From positions 1 to 9,703 of the forward strand of contig JBGUHV010000020.1 in the NCBI GenBank assembly GCA_045112425.1: 9,703 bases of DNA, in the 5' to 3' direction. This stretch comes from CAG-103 sp045112425 (GTDB lineage: Bacteria; Bacillota; Clostridia; Oscillospirales; Oscillospiraceae). How positions within the stretch are numbered: position 1 is the first letter of the stretch; every line of letters begins with the position of its first letter. Below are positions 1 through 5,391 of the stretch, in pieces. Position numbers and translations under genes: made by a program. The notes beneath the pieces are model-generated. The model worked only from the letters and a program-made list of their open reading frames with translations, was not told the origin of the DNA and did not search any database.

Positions 1-32
1 TTCTCACGTCCTTTCTGTTTCTATTCTACAAC

Positions 33-74
33 AAAAAAATGAAAGTAGGTACTTTTTCAAGTGTCTACTTTCAT
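33..74 (-). terminator. Rho-independent terminator-like hairpin at the left edge
   Basis: Bases 39-54 pair with 59-74 around a 4-base loop. The outer 10 base pairs are perfect and the stem holds one G-T wobble further in. On the minus strand the stem is followed by a run of seven T (complement of the A-run at 33-39), so it would end transcription coming from the endonuclease and small-ORF side. The stem overlaps the last codons of the possible 42-aa gene. Because its arms (GAAAGTAG / CTACTTTC) are symmetric, it could instead be an operator for whatever starts left of base 1; a ribosome-site-like AGAAAGGA lies at about 13-20 on the minus strand. Confidence 0.6.
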
Positions 75-185
75 CTTACCAAGTGCAAAGTCAAAGGCGA
101 CTTTGGAGGATTTCTTGTATGTAATCGGCGGGCGCAAGCGACCCGCCTTCGGCGCCTGTTTCCGTCTGGGCAACGGCTTGATCAC
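57..185 (-). CDS. Possible small basic protein, 42 aa
   Basis: I do not recognise this protein. Reading starts at GTG (185-183), which overlaps the TGA of the repeated gene end in a GTGA arrangement, and runs 42 codons to a TGA inside the left-edge hairpin. The product is rich in Lys, Arg and Pro near its N terminus (starting MIKPLPRRKQAPK) and ends ALGKMKVDT. It shows no membrane segment or signal peptide. The stop-start overlap matches the coupling used throughout the phage operon, which is the main reason to believe it. If real, it was probably the gene directly downstream of the 297-aa gene before the R-M cassette arrived. Against it, another minus-strand frame is also open over 91-220, the start is GTG, and no separate ribosome site is visible beyond the coupled position. 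Confidence 0.35.
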   Translation of the reverse strand: MIKPLPRRKQAPKAGRLRPPITYKKSSKVAFDFALGKMKVDT

Positions 186-220
186 AGCTTCCCGTGATAG
201 ATGAGAGAGTTGATATATGA
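182..220 (-). repeat. Left copy of direct repeat: displaced 3' end of the 297-aa phage gene
   Basis: These 39 bases match 2946-2984 at 33 positions. The first 15 (182-196, TCACAGCTTCCCGTG) are identical, as is the block TAGATGAG (198-205). Read on the minus strand they encode SYINSLIYHGKL and a stop, against AYIHSLIYHGKL and a stop in the intact gene, so most differences are silent. The repeat begins at the base next to the endonuclease stop codon, which marks this as a boundary. It is best read as a gene remnant left by cassette insertion. Confidence 0.8.
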
Positions 221-1066
221 TTATGCCGGTTCTTCTGTTTCAAGCCGGTCAAAGCCAATGTAAGTCTTAAATCCCAGCATATACATTGCCATTTGAAAAC
301 GCAGATCTTCATTTTTCATAGGGTATTTCCTGGACTCTTTTTGCAATTCCTCAAACACGGTATCATGGGGAATTGCCAGATCCTCACTCTCGGAAACCAC
401 TTCTCGAACCGCCACTGGCAGCGCCTGACAAATTTGAAAAAAAGCATCCTTTTCTCCGGTTGCAATCTCATAGAACTTGTCCAGACTGACGCGCCGGATT
501 CTTGCATGAGAGAACTTTGTATGGTCTACCGTTGTGCTCCATGCGATGTTCTGACTCCGCTTCGCAATGGCTTCCACCAGAAAGCAAGCACAGTCGTCGT
601 CCTGAATCAGCTGATGCTGCATCTTCATGTAAGTCTTTGAGGACGCCGAAGAATTCATCGTATTGTGCTTATTCTTCATCTCCACATAGATTCGATGAAC
701 CACGTTTCCGGGAGTGATCATATAACCTTCCGGTTTCTCAACAATGACATCCCATCCGCCCTCTTCTCCATTGTTCGGAACTCTGCATCCGGAGATATAT
801 TTGAAAAATCGCTGATGAAAATAGCCAATATCATTCGTTGTCGATTTATCTCTTTGCCGGAAGATTTCCGAACCGATCAATTCCTCCCAGGACTGCCCAT
901 AGATTGCCTTATCAAACACCATCTTCACGGGATCAATCAAGTTGGAGTTAAACTTGCTGACGTCATAAGGCTTCAGCTTATCACCATATTGCTGAATCGT
1001 CTCTCGAATGTGGTTCTTGAACTGCTCCTGTGTAATAAACGAAATCTTCCATTCCACCCGGCTCAC
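221..1066 (-). CDS. Type II restriction endonuclease, Eco47II/Sau96I family (281 aa)
   Basis: This is probably the endonuclease of a type II restriction-modification pair, cutting unmethylated double-stranded DNA in the cytoplasm. The protein carries family-like blocks: IDPVKMVFDKAIYG (44-57), SWEELIGSEIFRQRDKS (59-75), DIGYFHQRFFKYI (79-91) and VEMKNKHNTMNSS (128-140). A PD-(D/E)xK-type centre can be proposed from Asp106 (GGWDVIV) and Glu129-x-Lys131. The Eco47II/Sau96I family recognises GGNCC; that specificity is inferred here. Translation starts at GTG 1066, overlapping the methyltransferase stop (GTGA), after a purine-rich AGAGAGGGGGA. An in-frame GTG at 1057 has better spacing to the GGGGGAG and is an alternative start. 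Its position second in the operon fits methylation before cutting. The stop abuts the diverged repeat at 182-220. No truncation is visible. It is AT-richer than the phage genes. Confidence 0.82.
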   Translation of the reverse strand: MSRVEWKISFITQEQFKNHIRETIQQYGDKLKPYDVSKFNSNLIDPVKMVFDKAIYGQSWEELIGSEIFRQRDKSTTNDIGYFHQRFFKYISGCRVPNNGEEGGWDVIVEKPEGYMITPGNVVHRIYVEMKNKHNTMNSSASSKTYMKMQHQLIQDDDCACFLVEAIAKRSQNIAWSTTVDHTKFSHARIRRVSLDKFYEIATGEKDAFFQICQALPVAVREVVSESEDLAIPHDTVFEELQKESRKYPMKNEDLRFQMAMYMLGFKTYIGFDRLETEEPA

Positions 1067-2067
1067 TCCCCCTCTCTCTCTGCCTCAAGGATCGCATTGC
1101 GAAGCTGTACGCCGATTCTTCTCGCCATTTCTACCGGAACCGCGTTTCCGATCTGCTTATACTGATCTCCTATGGTTCCAGAGAATTCCCACCAATCCGG
1201 AAACGACTGGATTCTCGCATACTCCCGTACTGTAAATGGTCTCGTTTCATCCGGATGACAGCGCTCCGTTTGTTTCTGAGACGGTGAAGTCGTTAATGTC
1301 AAGCACGGCTCATCCCATGCAATTCTTCTCGCCATACCTCTGCGGCCGCCGCCGGAGTAATAGCTTTTTCCCATATACTCCTTAGCAATATCCTCCGGCA
1401 AGTCCACCCAGCATCCGCCGGGCGGAACCAGCTCCATCACCTTTCTCTTTCTCTCGGAGAAAGTCTGCCCTTCGCTCTTTGGCACAAAAGCAAGCGCCTC
1501 ACGGAGTGTTGTCCAGTTTTCATCCGGCAGCGGATAAGAAAAACGGATCCGCTCCTTCAGATCACTGCGAATTCCGACGACGATCATCCGCTCCCGCTTT
1601 TGCCCGACGCCGTAATAGCAGGCATTCAAAATCTGATACTGCACCGAATAACCCAGCTCTTCAAATTCATGCTGAATGGTAGCAAAGGTACGTCCCTTGT
1701 CGTGAGAAAGCAGTCCGCGTACATTCTCGAAAAGAAACATTTTCGGTTGCGTCTGCCTGACACAGCGGGCGAATTCTGCAAAGAGAGTGCCTCTAATATC
1801 GCCAAACCCCAACTTTTTTCCTGCATAAGAAAAAGCCTGACACGGTGCGCCGCCTGTCACCAGATCAACTTTTCCGAAATAGTCGGAAAAATCCACGGTA
1901 TGAATATCCCCTTCTACCACATTCCACCCGGGTCTGTTGGTGCGAAGCGTCTCGCAGGCGGCATGGTCGTACTCTACAAAGCAGATTCCTTCGATGCCCG
2001 CGAGCTCCAGACCAAGTGCCAATCCGCCTGCTCCGGCAAACAGTTCAATATTTGTTATCCTGCGCAT
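1063..2067 (-). CDS. DNA (cytosine-5)-methyltransferase of the R-M pair
   Basis: This enzyme moves a methyl group from S-adenosylmethionine to carbon 5 of cytosine in the site recognised by the neighbouring endonuclease, protecting resident DNA. The conserved C5-methylase motifs are all present and in order (numbered from the upstream ATG at 2085): I, IELFAGAGGLALGLE (13-27); IV, GGAPCQAFS with catalytic Cys82; VI, ENV (120-122); VIII, QKRERMIVVG (162-171); IX, REYARIQSFPD (287-297); X, QIGNAVPVEMARRIG (311-325). The target-recognition region lies between VIII and IX, about 185-285. I prefer the start at 2067 (334 aa): GAGG sits 8 bases before that ATG, whereas the ATG at 2085 has no ribosome site. 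The stop overlaps the endonuclease start by four bases. No control (C) protein is encoded nearby. An intact, active enzyme is likely; the target GGNCC is inferred from the partner. Confidence 0.9.
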   Translation of the reverse strand: MRRITNIELFAGAGGLALGLELAGIEGICFVEYDHAACETLRTNRPGWNVVEGDIHTVDFSDYFGKVDLVTGGAPCQAFSYAGKKLGFGDIRGTLFAEFARCVRQTQPKMFLFENVRGLLSHDKGRTFATIQHEFEELGYSVQYQILNACYYGVGQKRERMIVVGIRSDLKERIRFSYPLPDENWTTLREALAFVPKSEGQTFSERKRKVMELVPPGGCWVDLPEDIAKEYMGKSYYSGGGRRGMARRIAWDEPCLTLTTSPSQKQTERCHPDETRPFTVREYARIQSFPDWWEFSGTIGDQYKQIGNAVPVEMARRIGVQLRNAILEAEREGE

Positions 2068-2142
2068 TCCACTAACCTCAGTCATTCAAACGAGTATGAA
2101 TTTTCCAAAATGTGTAGAAATTGGTCAGAGGCCGCGCAGATG

Positions 2143-2183
2143 CAAAAAACCGGAGAAAACTAGGTGTTTTCTCCGGTTTTTTG
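2143..2183. terminator. Perfect 18-bp bidirectional terminator between recombinase and methyltransferase
   Basis: Bases 2143-2160 are the exact reverse complement of 2166-2183, with a 5-base loop (TAGGT). The GC core CCGGAG is flanked by six A on one side and six T on the other, so a T-run follows the stem on either strand. On the minus strand it would end transcription from the recombinase and the phage operon, separating them from the R-M genes. The R-M genes would then need their own promoter in the roughly 75 bases between 2142 and the start at 2067. I see no strong -35/-10 pair there; CATACT at about 2091-2096 on the minus strand is a weak -10 candidate. Confidence 0.85.
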
Positions 2184-2200
2184 TGTTATATTAAGGATGT

Positions 2201-2246
2201 AACGATCGTTTTTGCATTTGCAGAAATGTACACTTACTTGCAAGTA
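2201..2246. other. Two short perfect palindromes at the recombinase 3' end
   Basis: AACGATCGTT (2201-2210) and TACTTGCAAGTA (2235-2246, spanning the recombinase stop) are perfect palindromes 24 bases apart, in an AT-rich stretch with the word TTGCA repeated (2213-2222 region and 2239-2243). They may be binding sites, for example for the recombinase, or chance. No function can be assigned from sequence alone. Confidence 0.25.
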
Positions 2247-2878
2247 CTATTTTCCTGCAATTCCAATGGTTTCGCGGAAAGAACGGCTTTTTCGTAGATC
2301 TCTGCGCGATAGCGGAAGGTGCTCAGCGGCATGCCGCAGAATCGGGCGGCGGCCGTGCAGGTCATGCTCCCCTGCTTCCAGCTTTGATAGGCCGCGTGGA
2401 ACCGCTCCGGGAGCGGCGCCGGCGGTCTTCCGAAGCGAACGCCCCGTGTTTTTGCCGCGGCAATGCCCTCTGCCTGCCGCTGGCGAATGTTCACACGCTC
2501 ATTTTCCGCCACAAAGCTCAGCAGCTGCAGCACCAGGTCGCTGATGAACGTACCGAGCAGATCCTTCCCGCGCCGGGTATCCAGAATGGGCATGTCCACG
2601 ATACAAATATCTACGCTCTTTTCCTTCGTGAGGATGCGCCACTGATTCTGAATCTCTTCATAATTGCGCCCCAGGCGGTCAATGCTCTTGATATAGAGCA
2701 GATCGCCGGGGCGCAGCTTTTTCAGCAGCCGGCGATACTGCGGTCGGTCAAAATCCTTCCCGGACTGCTTGTCCAGATAAATCTGGTGATCCTCCAAACC
2801 GAGCTCATGCAGCGCAATTCTCTGCCGATCCTCATTCTGCTCGCGCGTACTGACGCGAATATAGCCGAATGTTCTCAT
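2234..2878 (-). CDS. Small serine recombinase (resolvase/invertase family, 214 aa)
   Basis: This is a site-specific DNA recombinase that cuts through a covalent phosphoserine link. The N-terminal catalytic domain (1-145) has GYIRVSTREQ with catalytic Ser10 and Arg8, and the SIDRLGRN motif giving Arg68 and Arg71, matching the essential arginines of gamma-delta resolvase. The long helix follows (about 103-136, ending RQRQAEGIAAAK). A C-terminal helix-turn-helix domain (about 148-192) opens FGRPP and includes TCTAAARFCGMPLSTFRYR. The start at ATG 2878 is set by GAGGTG six bases upstream; a GTG at 2887 has no such support. At 214 aa it is slightly longer than typical resolvases and far shorter than large serine integrases. 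It lies between a late phage gene and R-M genes inside direct repeats, so mobilising or resolving that cassette is a plausible role. A tail-fibre invertase is another, but I see no inverted sites around the fibre genes. Confidence 0.92.
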   Translation of the reverse strand: MRTFGYIRVSTREQNEDRQRIALHELGLEDHQIYLDKQSGKDFDRPQYRRLLKKLRPGDLLYIKSIDRLGRNYEEIQNQWRILTKEKSVDICIVDMPILDTRRGKDLLGTFISDLVLQLLSFVAENERVNIRQRQAEGIAAAKTRGVRFGRPPAPLPERFHAAYQSWKQGSMTCTAAARFCGMPLSTFRYRAEIYEKAVLSAKPLELQENSTCK

Positions 2879-2896
2879 GTATATCACCTCAAACAG

Positions 2897-2933
2897 AAAA
2901 ATCAGTCGCGGTCTTAGTTTAGACCGCGGCTGA
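2897..2933 (-). terminator. Terminator of the phage late operon
   Basis: Bases 2902-2914 pair with 2921-2933 over 13 positions with one mismatch (2906/2929) and a 6-base loop. The stem is GC-rich in the middle (CGCGGTCT) and, on the minus strand, is followed at once by five T. It lies 12 bases after the stop of the 297-aa gene. Only about seven bases separate its T-run from the recombinase ribosome site, so the recombinase has no obvious promoter of its own between them. Confidence 0.8.
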
Positions 2934-2945
2934 CCCGTTATTCGT

Positions 2946-2984
2946 TCACAGCTTCCCGTGGTAGATGAGGGAATGGATATACGC
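2946..2984 (-). repeat. Right copy of direct repeat: 3' end of the intact 297-aa gene
   Basis: This is the partner of 182-220, with 33 of 39 bases identical and 2946-2960 identical to 182-196. Here it is in frame with the whole upstream gene. After the stop the overlapping GTG frame closes within three codons (GTG AAC GAA TAA). In the left copy the same GTG opens a 42-codon frame, which suggests the sequence right after the stop was replaced on this side. Confidence 0.8.
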
Positions 2985-3839
2985 CTGCGCCTGCTCGGCG
3001 GTCATGCCCATGGCGGCGAGCTGCTCGGCGCTCGGCATAACGCCGGCCTTCAGCAGCGCTTCGCCCGAGGACGCGAGCTGGCTCTGCCGCTCGCGCGAGG
3101 CGCTGTGCTCCGCGCCGGAGATCGTCTGGGCATAGCTGCGCTCCCACTGCTCCACGCTGCGGCGCAGCTGCGACTGCGTGTTCTCCCAGTTCGCGCTCCA
3201 TTTTTCGAGCGTGAGCAGCTGGCTGAGATACTTCTGCGTCACGTCCAGCAGGGCGTCCGCCTTCTGAAACTCGCCCTTGGCGCGCAGGGCGGCGATCTGG
3301 CGGGCGGTGTCGGCGGCGAGGCGCGTCTGCGCGGCGTTGATCGCCTGGCGGCTGCGCAGGCGCTCGGCCTCAATCTCGCTGTACTGCGCCTGCCCGATGC
3401 CGCCGCGGTCGCCGCGCGCCTCGGCATAGAGGGCGGCGTTGTCCTTCGCCTTCGCCGCTTCGATCTCATTGCGGTCGCGCTCGGTCTGCGCGCGCTCATT
3501 CGCCTCGAGCAGGGCCTCGCCGAGCGCGGTGACCGACTGCTCGGTCTGCTCGTCGATTTTGGCCTCCTTCTGCCGGAGCGCGGCCTCCGACCACGAGGAG
3601 AGCAGATCCCGCATCGAGCCGGCGGGGCTGCTTTTCACGCCGGGCGTGGCATATTCGCCCTGATAGGTGCTGGTCGTGAGCTGCTTGTCCACGAGGGTGG
3701 AAACATAGCTCCCGTCGGAATGCACGGCGTCGATGCGATAGGTGCCGCCGGCGGTGACGACGCAGTCGCCCACGTTCAGGCCGGACGGCGCTTTGCCGTC
3801 TGCGCCGACGTGATAGTATTTCTGCTGATTATCTTCCAT
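2946..3839 (-). CDS. Phage late protein, long alpha-helical/coiled-coil, unknown role (297 aa)
   Basis: I cannot name this gene. Residues 8-60 look beta-rich (YYHVGADGK, VGDCVVTAGGTYRIDAV). Residues 75-262 are rich in Ala, Glu, Gln and Arg and should form long helices or coiled coils. The end (about 262-290) carries ALLKAGVMPSAEQLAAMGMT followed by AEQAQAYI, a pattern I associate with proteins of gut Firmicutes phages. There is no signal peptide or membrane segment. The start ATG at 3839 follows AAGGGAG and overlaps the preceding gene by 11 bases. It is the last gene of the late operon and is followed by a terminator. A helical protein lying outside the head and tail genes could be an internal or ejected virion protein, or a scaffold-like factor; that is a guess. 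Its last 12 codons are repeated at 182-220. Confidence 0.75.
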   Translation of the reverse strand: MEDNQQKYYHVGADGKAPSGLNVGDCVVTAGGTYRIDAVHSDGSYVSTLVDKQLTTSTYQGEYATPGVKSSPAGSMRDLLSSWSEAALRQKEAKIDEQTEQSVTALGEALLEANERAQTERDRNEIEAAKAKDNAALYAEARGDRGGIGQAQYSEIEAERLRSRQAINAAQTRLAADTARQIAALRAKGEFQKADALLDVTQKYLSQLLTLEKWSANWENTQSQLRRSVEQWERSYAQTISGAEHSASRERQSQLASSGEALLKAGVMPSAEQLAAMGMTAEQAQAYIHSLIYHGKL

Positions 3840-4065
3840 TGGGCGCTCCCTTCTCCGCCTCGAGATCCCCCACGCGGTGGTTCAGAACCTTGATCTGCTC
3901 CTCCACCACGGGGAGACGGCGGGCAAAATGATTGTGCTCGGCGACGCGGTTTTCCAGCTGCTGCAGGCGATAGTTGACGAGCTTGCTGCTGACCAGAATG
4001 CCGCCGAGCGAGCCGGCCAGCGTGCCGATGAGGCTCAGCAGCGCAACGAGCACGGAGCTATCCAT
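3829..4065 (-). CDS. XhlA-like lysis-associated membrane/coiled-coil protein (78 aa)
   Basis: The protein has one N-terminal membrane helix (about 4-26, SVLVALLSLIGTLAGSLGGI) followed by a charged helix suited to a coiled coil (33-70, with LQQLENRVAEHNHF, VVEEQIKVLNHRVGDLE). This shape matches XhlA/haemolysin-type accessory proteins found beside holins in Gram-positive phages. It probably sits in the cytoplasmic membrane with the coiled coil in the cytoplasm and helps or tunes lysis. It starts with ATG at 4065, overlapping the holin stop by eight bases (ATGGATAG), and overlaps the following gene by 11 bases, so translation is likely coupled. Without a search, a small tail or spanin-like role cannot be excluded. 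Confidence 0.7.
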   Translation of the reverse strand: MDSSVLVALLSLIGTLAGSLGGILVSSKLVNYRLQQLENRVAEHNHFARRLPVVEEQIKVLNHRVGDLEAEKGAPNGR

Positions 4066-4273
4066 TCTGCTTCGCCTCCCGTTCCAGCACGAGATTCCAC
4101 ACCGCGCTGATCGCGGCGGAGAGACCCGCAGCCGCCGCCGGGGCCAAAAGCGCCCACGCAGCCGAGAGGCTCTCCGGCCAGCCGCCGGAGAGCAGTGCGC
4201 AGACGGCGGGAACGTACACGCCGAAAAACGCCTGCACAAAAGTTTTCAGCGCGCGGATCATCCAGTCTTTCAT
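4058..4273 (-). CDS. Holin, r1t-like (71 aa)
   Basis: This small membrane protein probably forms the pores that release or activate the endolysin at the end of infection. It has two hydrophobic segments, about 9-29 (LKTFVQAFFGVYVPAVCALLS) and 37-59 (Ala-rich, LSAAWALLAPAAAAGLSAAI). The amphipathic start MKDWMIRALKTFVQ resembles the opening of r1t-type holins, and the C terminus is short and charged (EREAKQNG). The ATG at 4273 overlaps the amidase stop by four bases (ATGA). Its place directly after the endolysin and before an XhlA-like gene supports the call more than the sequence alone does. Confidence 0.78.
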   Translation of the reverse strand: MKDWMIRALKTFVQAFFGVYVPAVCALLSGGWPESLSAAWALLAPAAAAGLSAAISAVWNLVLEREAKQNG

Positions 4274-4971
4274 GCCTCCGCCTCCCGCTCGTCCACCATG
4301 CGCTGGCAGACGATCATGGTGCGGAGCATGTCCTCGCTCAGATCGAGCGCGCCCTCCGCTCTGCCGCGCAGGGCGCCGCGGCGGACGAGCTTTTCCGCCT
4401 CGCCGCGGTAATGCGCCGGCAGCTCGGCGAGGGTATTGTATCGAATCATGGGTTCTTCCTCCTTCAGTCGGTTCAAAAACGCCTGCCACTGCGCGCCGTC
4501 GCGCACCCACGGCTCGGGGCAGGTTTTGCGGCAGACGTCATAGTGCCGAACAACATGGTCGAGCGGGATGTTGAACTCCTGCATCAGCCACTTGACCAGA
4601 GCCACAGTTCTGGTCACGGTCTCCGGCTCGATGTACCAGTTGCCCTTCGCGTCCTTCCTGCAGCACATCTCGATGCCGACGCTGTTTTTATTGCGGCACT
4701 TGCCCCAGAACGGCGCCGTGCCGCCGGAATAGTCCACGCCGCAGTGTCCGGCGGAAAGGCTCAGATCCACGCTCTGCCAGACGCCGGTCTCGTCGGTGAA
4801 AAAATGCGCCGACCAGCCGAGATTGGCGTCACGGTGGAGATACTCCGCGTTGTTTTTCGCCGTGGAGACCGCGCCGACGTAGTGCAGCACGATGTATTCG
4901 ATCCTCTGCCCGTTCCGGCTCCAGGTGTTCGTCGGATGGGCGGCGAGGAACTGCATGGTCGGTTTCGTCAT
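4270..4971 (-). CDS. N-acetylmuramoyl-L-alanine amidase endolysin (Amidase_2, 233 aa)
   Basis: This endolysin cleaves the bond between N-acetylmuramic acid and L-alanine in peptidoglycan, to lyse the host. The catalytic domain (about 1-170) is Amidase_2/PGRP-like with zinc ligands proposed as His30 (YIVLHYVG), His143 (VVRHYDVC) and Cys151 (KTCPEPW). Glu101 in VGIEMC and His56 in SAHFF are also at typical sites. A C-terminal module (about 174-233) with RYNTLAELP, LVRRGALRG and DLSEDMLR resembles a short region at the end of many gut-phage lysins, probably for wall binding. There is no signal peptide, so it depends on the holin. The start at 4971 follows GGAGGAGG with good spacing and lies one base after the stop of the 56-aa gene. 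In-frame codons further upstream run into that gene and are not needed. Confidence 0.93.
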   Translation of the reverse strand: MTKPTMQFLAAHPTNTWSRNGQRIEYIVLHYVGAVSTAKNNAEYLHRDANLGWSAHFFTDETGVWQSVDLSLSAGHCGVDYSGGTAPFWGKCRNKNSVGIEMCCRKDAKGNWYIEPETVTRTVALVKWLMQEFNIPLDHVVRHYDVCRKTCPEPWVRDGAQWQAFLNRLKEEEPMIRYNTLAELPAHYRGEAEKLVRRGALRGRAEGALDLSEDMLRTMIVCQRMVDEREAEA

Positions 4972-4972
4972 C

Positions 4973-5143
4973 TCATTCCTCCTCCATCTTGTCCAGAATC
5001 GCCTGATAGATCGCCTTCGTGGACGCAAGGTGCGCCTCATCCCGCTGCTGCGTCAGCCAGAGCTTCACGCGGTCAAAGCGATTGGCCGCCGTCTTCATGC
5101 GCCGGATGGCGGCGCAGATGGTGTTCAGTTCCTCTCGTGTCAT
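4973..5143 (-). CDS. Small hypothetical phage protein (56 aa)
   Basis: I do not recognise a family. The reading frame opens with ATG at 5143, overlapping the previous stop by four bases (ATGA), and ends TGA one base before the amidase start. The product begins MTREELNTICAAIRRMKTA and ends AIYQAILDKMEEE. It is charged and predicted to be mostly helical, without a membrane segment. Its GGAGGAGG 3' end doubles as the amidase ribosome site. The exact fit between two genes, with coupling on one side and no gap on the other, makes it a real gene despite its size. It may be a tail-associated or lysis-timing protein; neither can be shown. Confidence 0.7.
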   Translation of the reverse strand: MTREELNTICAAIRRMKTAANRFDRVKLWLTQQRDEAHLASTKAIYQAILDKMEEE

Positions 5144-5391
5144 GCCAGCGCCTCCTCAATGGCCGCCGCAATCTCCTCCGGCGTGACCGGCTCCGGCTCG
5201 GCCTCCGGCAGCGCAGCCAGCTCCCATTCAAAATTGTCGTTCCTGAGGCGGTACTGAAAGCCTTTGGGCGCGGACGGCTTGTTTTGAATCTTCGTCACGA
5301 TGGTCTGGTACTCAGATTCGGGAATTTCCGTGTCTCCGATGGTTCCCACCATGAGCACATAACTGTCAGAAAGGGTCTTGTAATATTTCAT
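5140..5391 (-). CDS. Conserved-type small phage protein after the fibre gene (83 aa)
   Basis: The function is unknown. The protein starts MKYYKTLSDSYVLMVGTIGD, continues with EIPESEYQTIV and GFQYRLRNDNFEWEL, and ends in an acidic Pro/Glu stretch (LPEAEPEPVTPEEIAAAIE). Short proteins of this pattern commonly follow tail-fibre genes in Firmicutes prophages, and a role in fibre assembly or as a small tail part is possible. I chose ATG 5391 over 5409 because it overlaps the fibre stop as ATGA and reads straight into MKYY. It is followed by another four-base overlap. Confidence 0.72.
   Translation of the reverse strand: MKYYKTLSDSYVLMVGTIGDTEIPESEYQTIVTKIQNKPSAPKGFQYRLRNDNFEWELAALPEAEPEPVTPEEIAAAIEEALA

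Larger units (their letters stand above)
182..2984. mobile_element. Putative recombinase / R-M cassette between direct repeats of a phage gene end
   Basis: A serine recombinase, a methyltransferase and an endonuclease lie between two copies of the last 12 codons and stop of the 297-aa phage gene, at 182-220 and 2946-2984. Equivalent bases are 2764 apart. The right copy is joined to the full gene, while the left copy has only the end of it. The R-M part is visibly AT-richer than the phage genes. Such a layout is typical of elements that insert at a 3' gene end and bring a replacement end. The copies are not identical (6 differences in 39), so either the element carried its own diverged gene end or the event is old. 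The exact ends, and whether this recombinase moved the cassette, are inference. Confidence 0.55.

Noticed and set aside
91..312. Minus-strand frame of 73 codons ending ADYIQEILQSRL
   Set aside because: Its first two thirds are inside the endonuclease gene in another frame. The part over 91-220 is readable but has no own start; the GTG-coupled 42-aa frame is the better candidate, though not certain.
1600..2163. Plus-strand open frames over the methyltransferase, including one of 187 codons
   Set aside because: They are antisense to a gene with all C5-methylase motifs and carry no domain of their own.
2958..3893. Plus-strand open frame of 311 codons
   Set aside because: It is the mirror of the Ala/Arg-rich 297-aa gene, with no ribosome site or recognisable motif.
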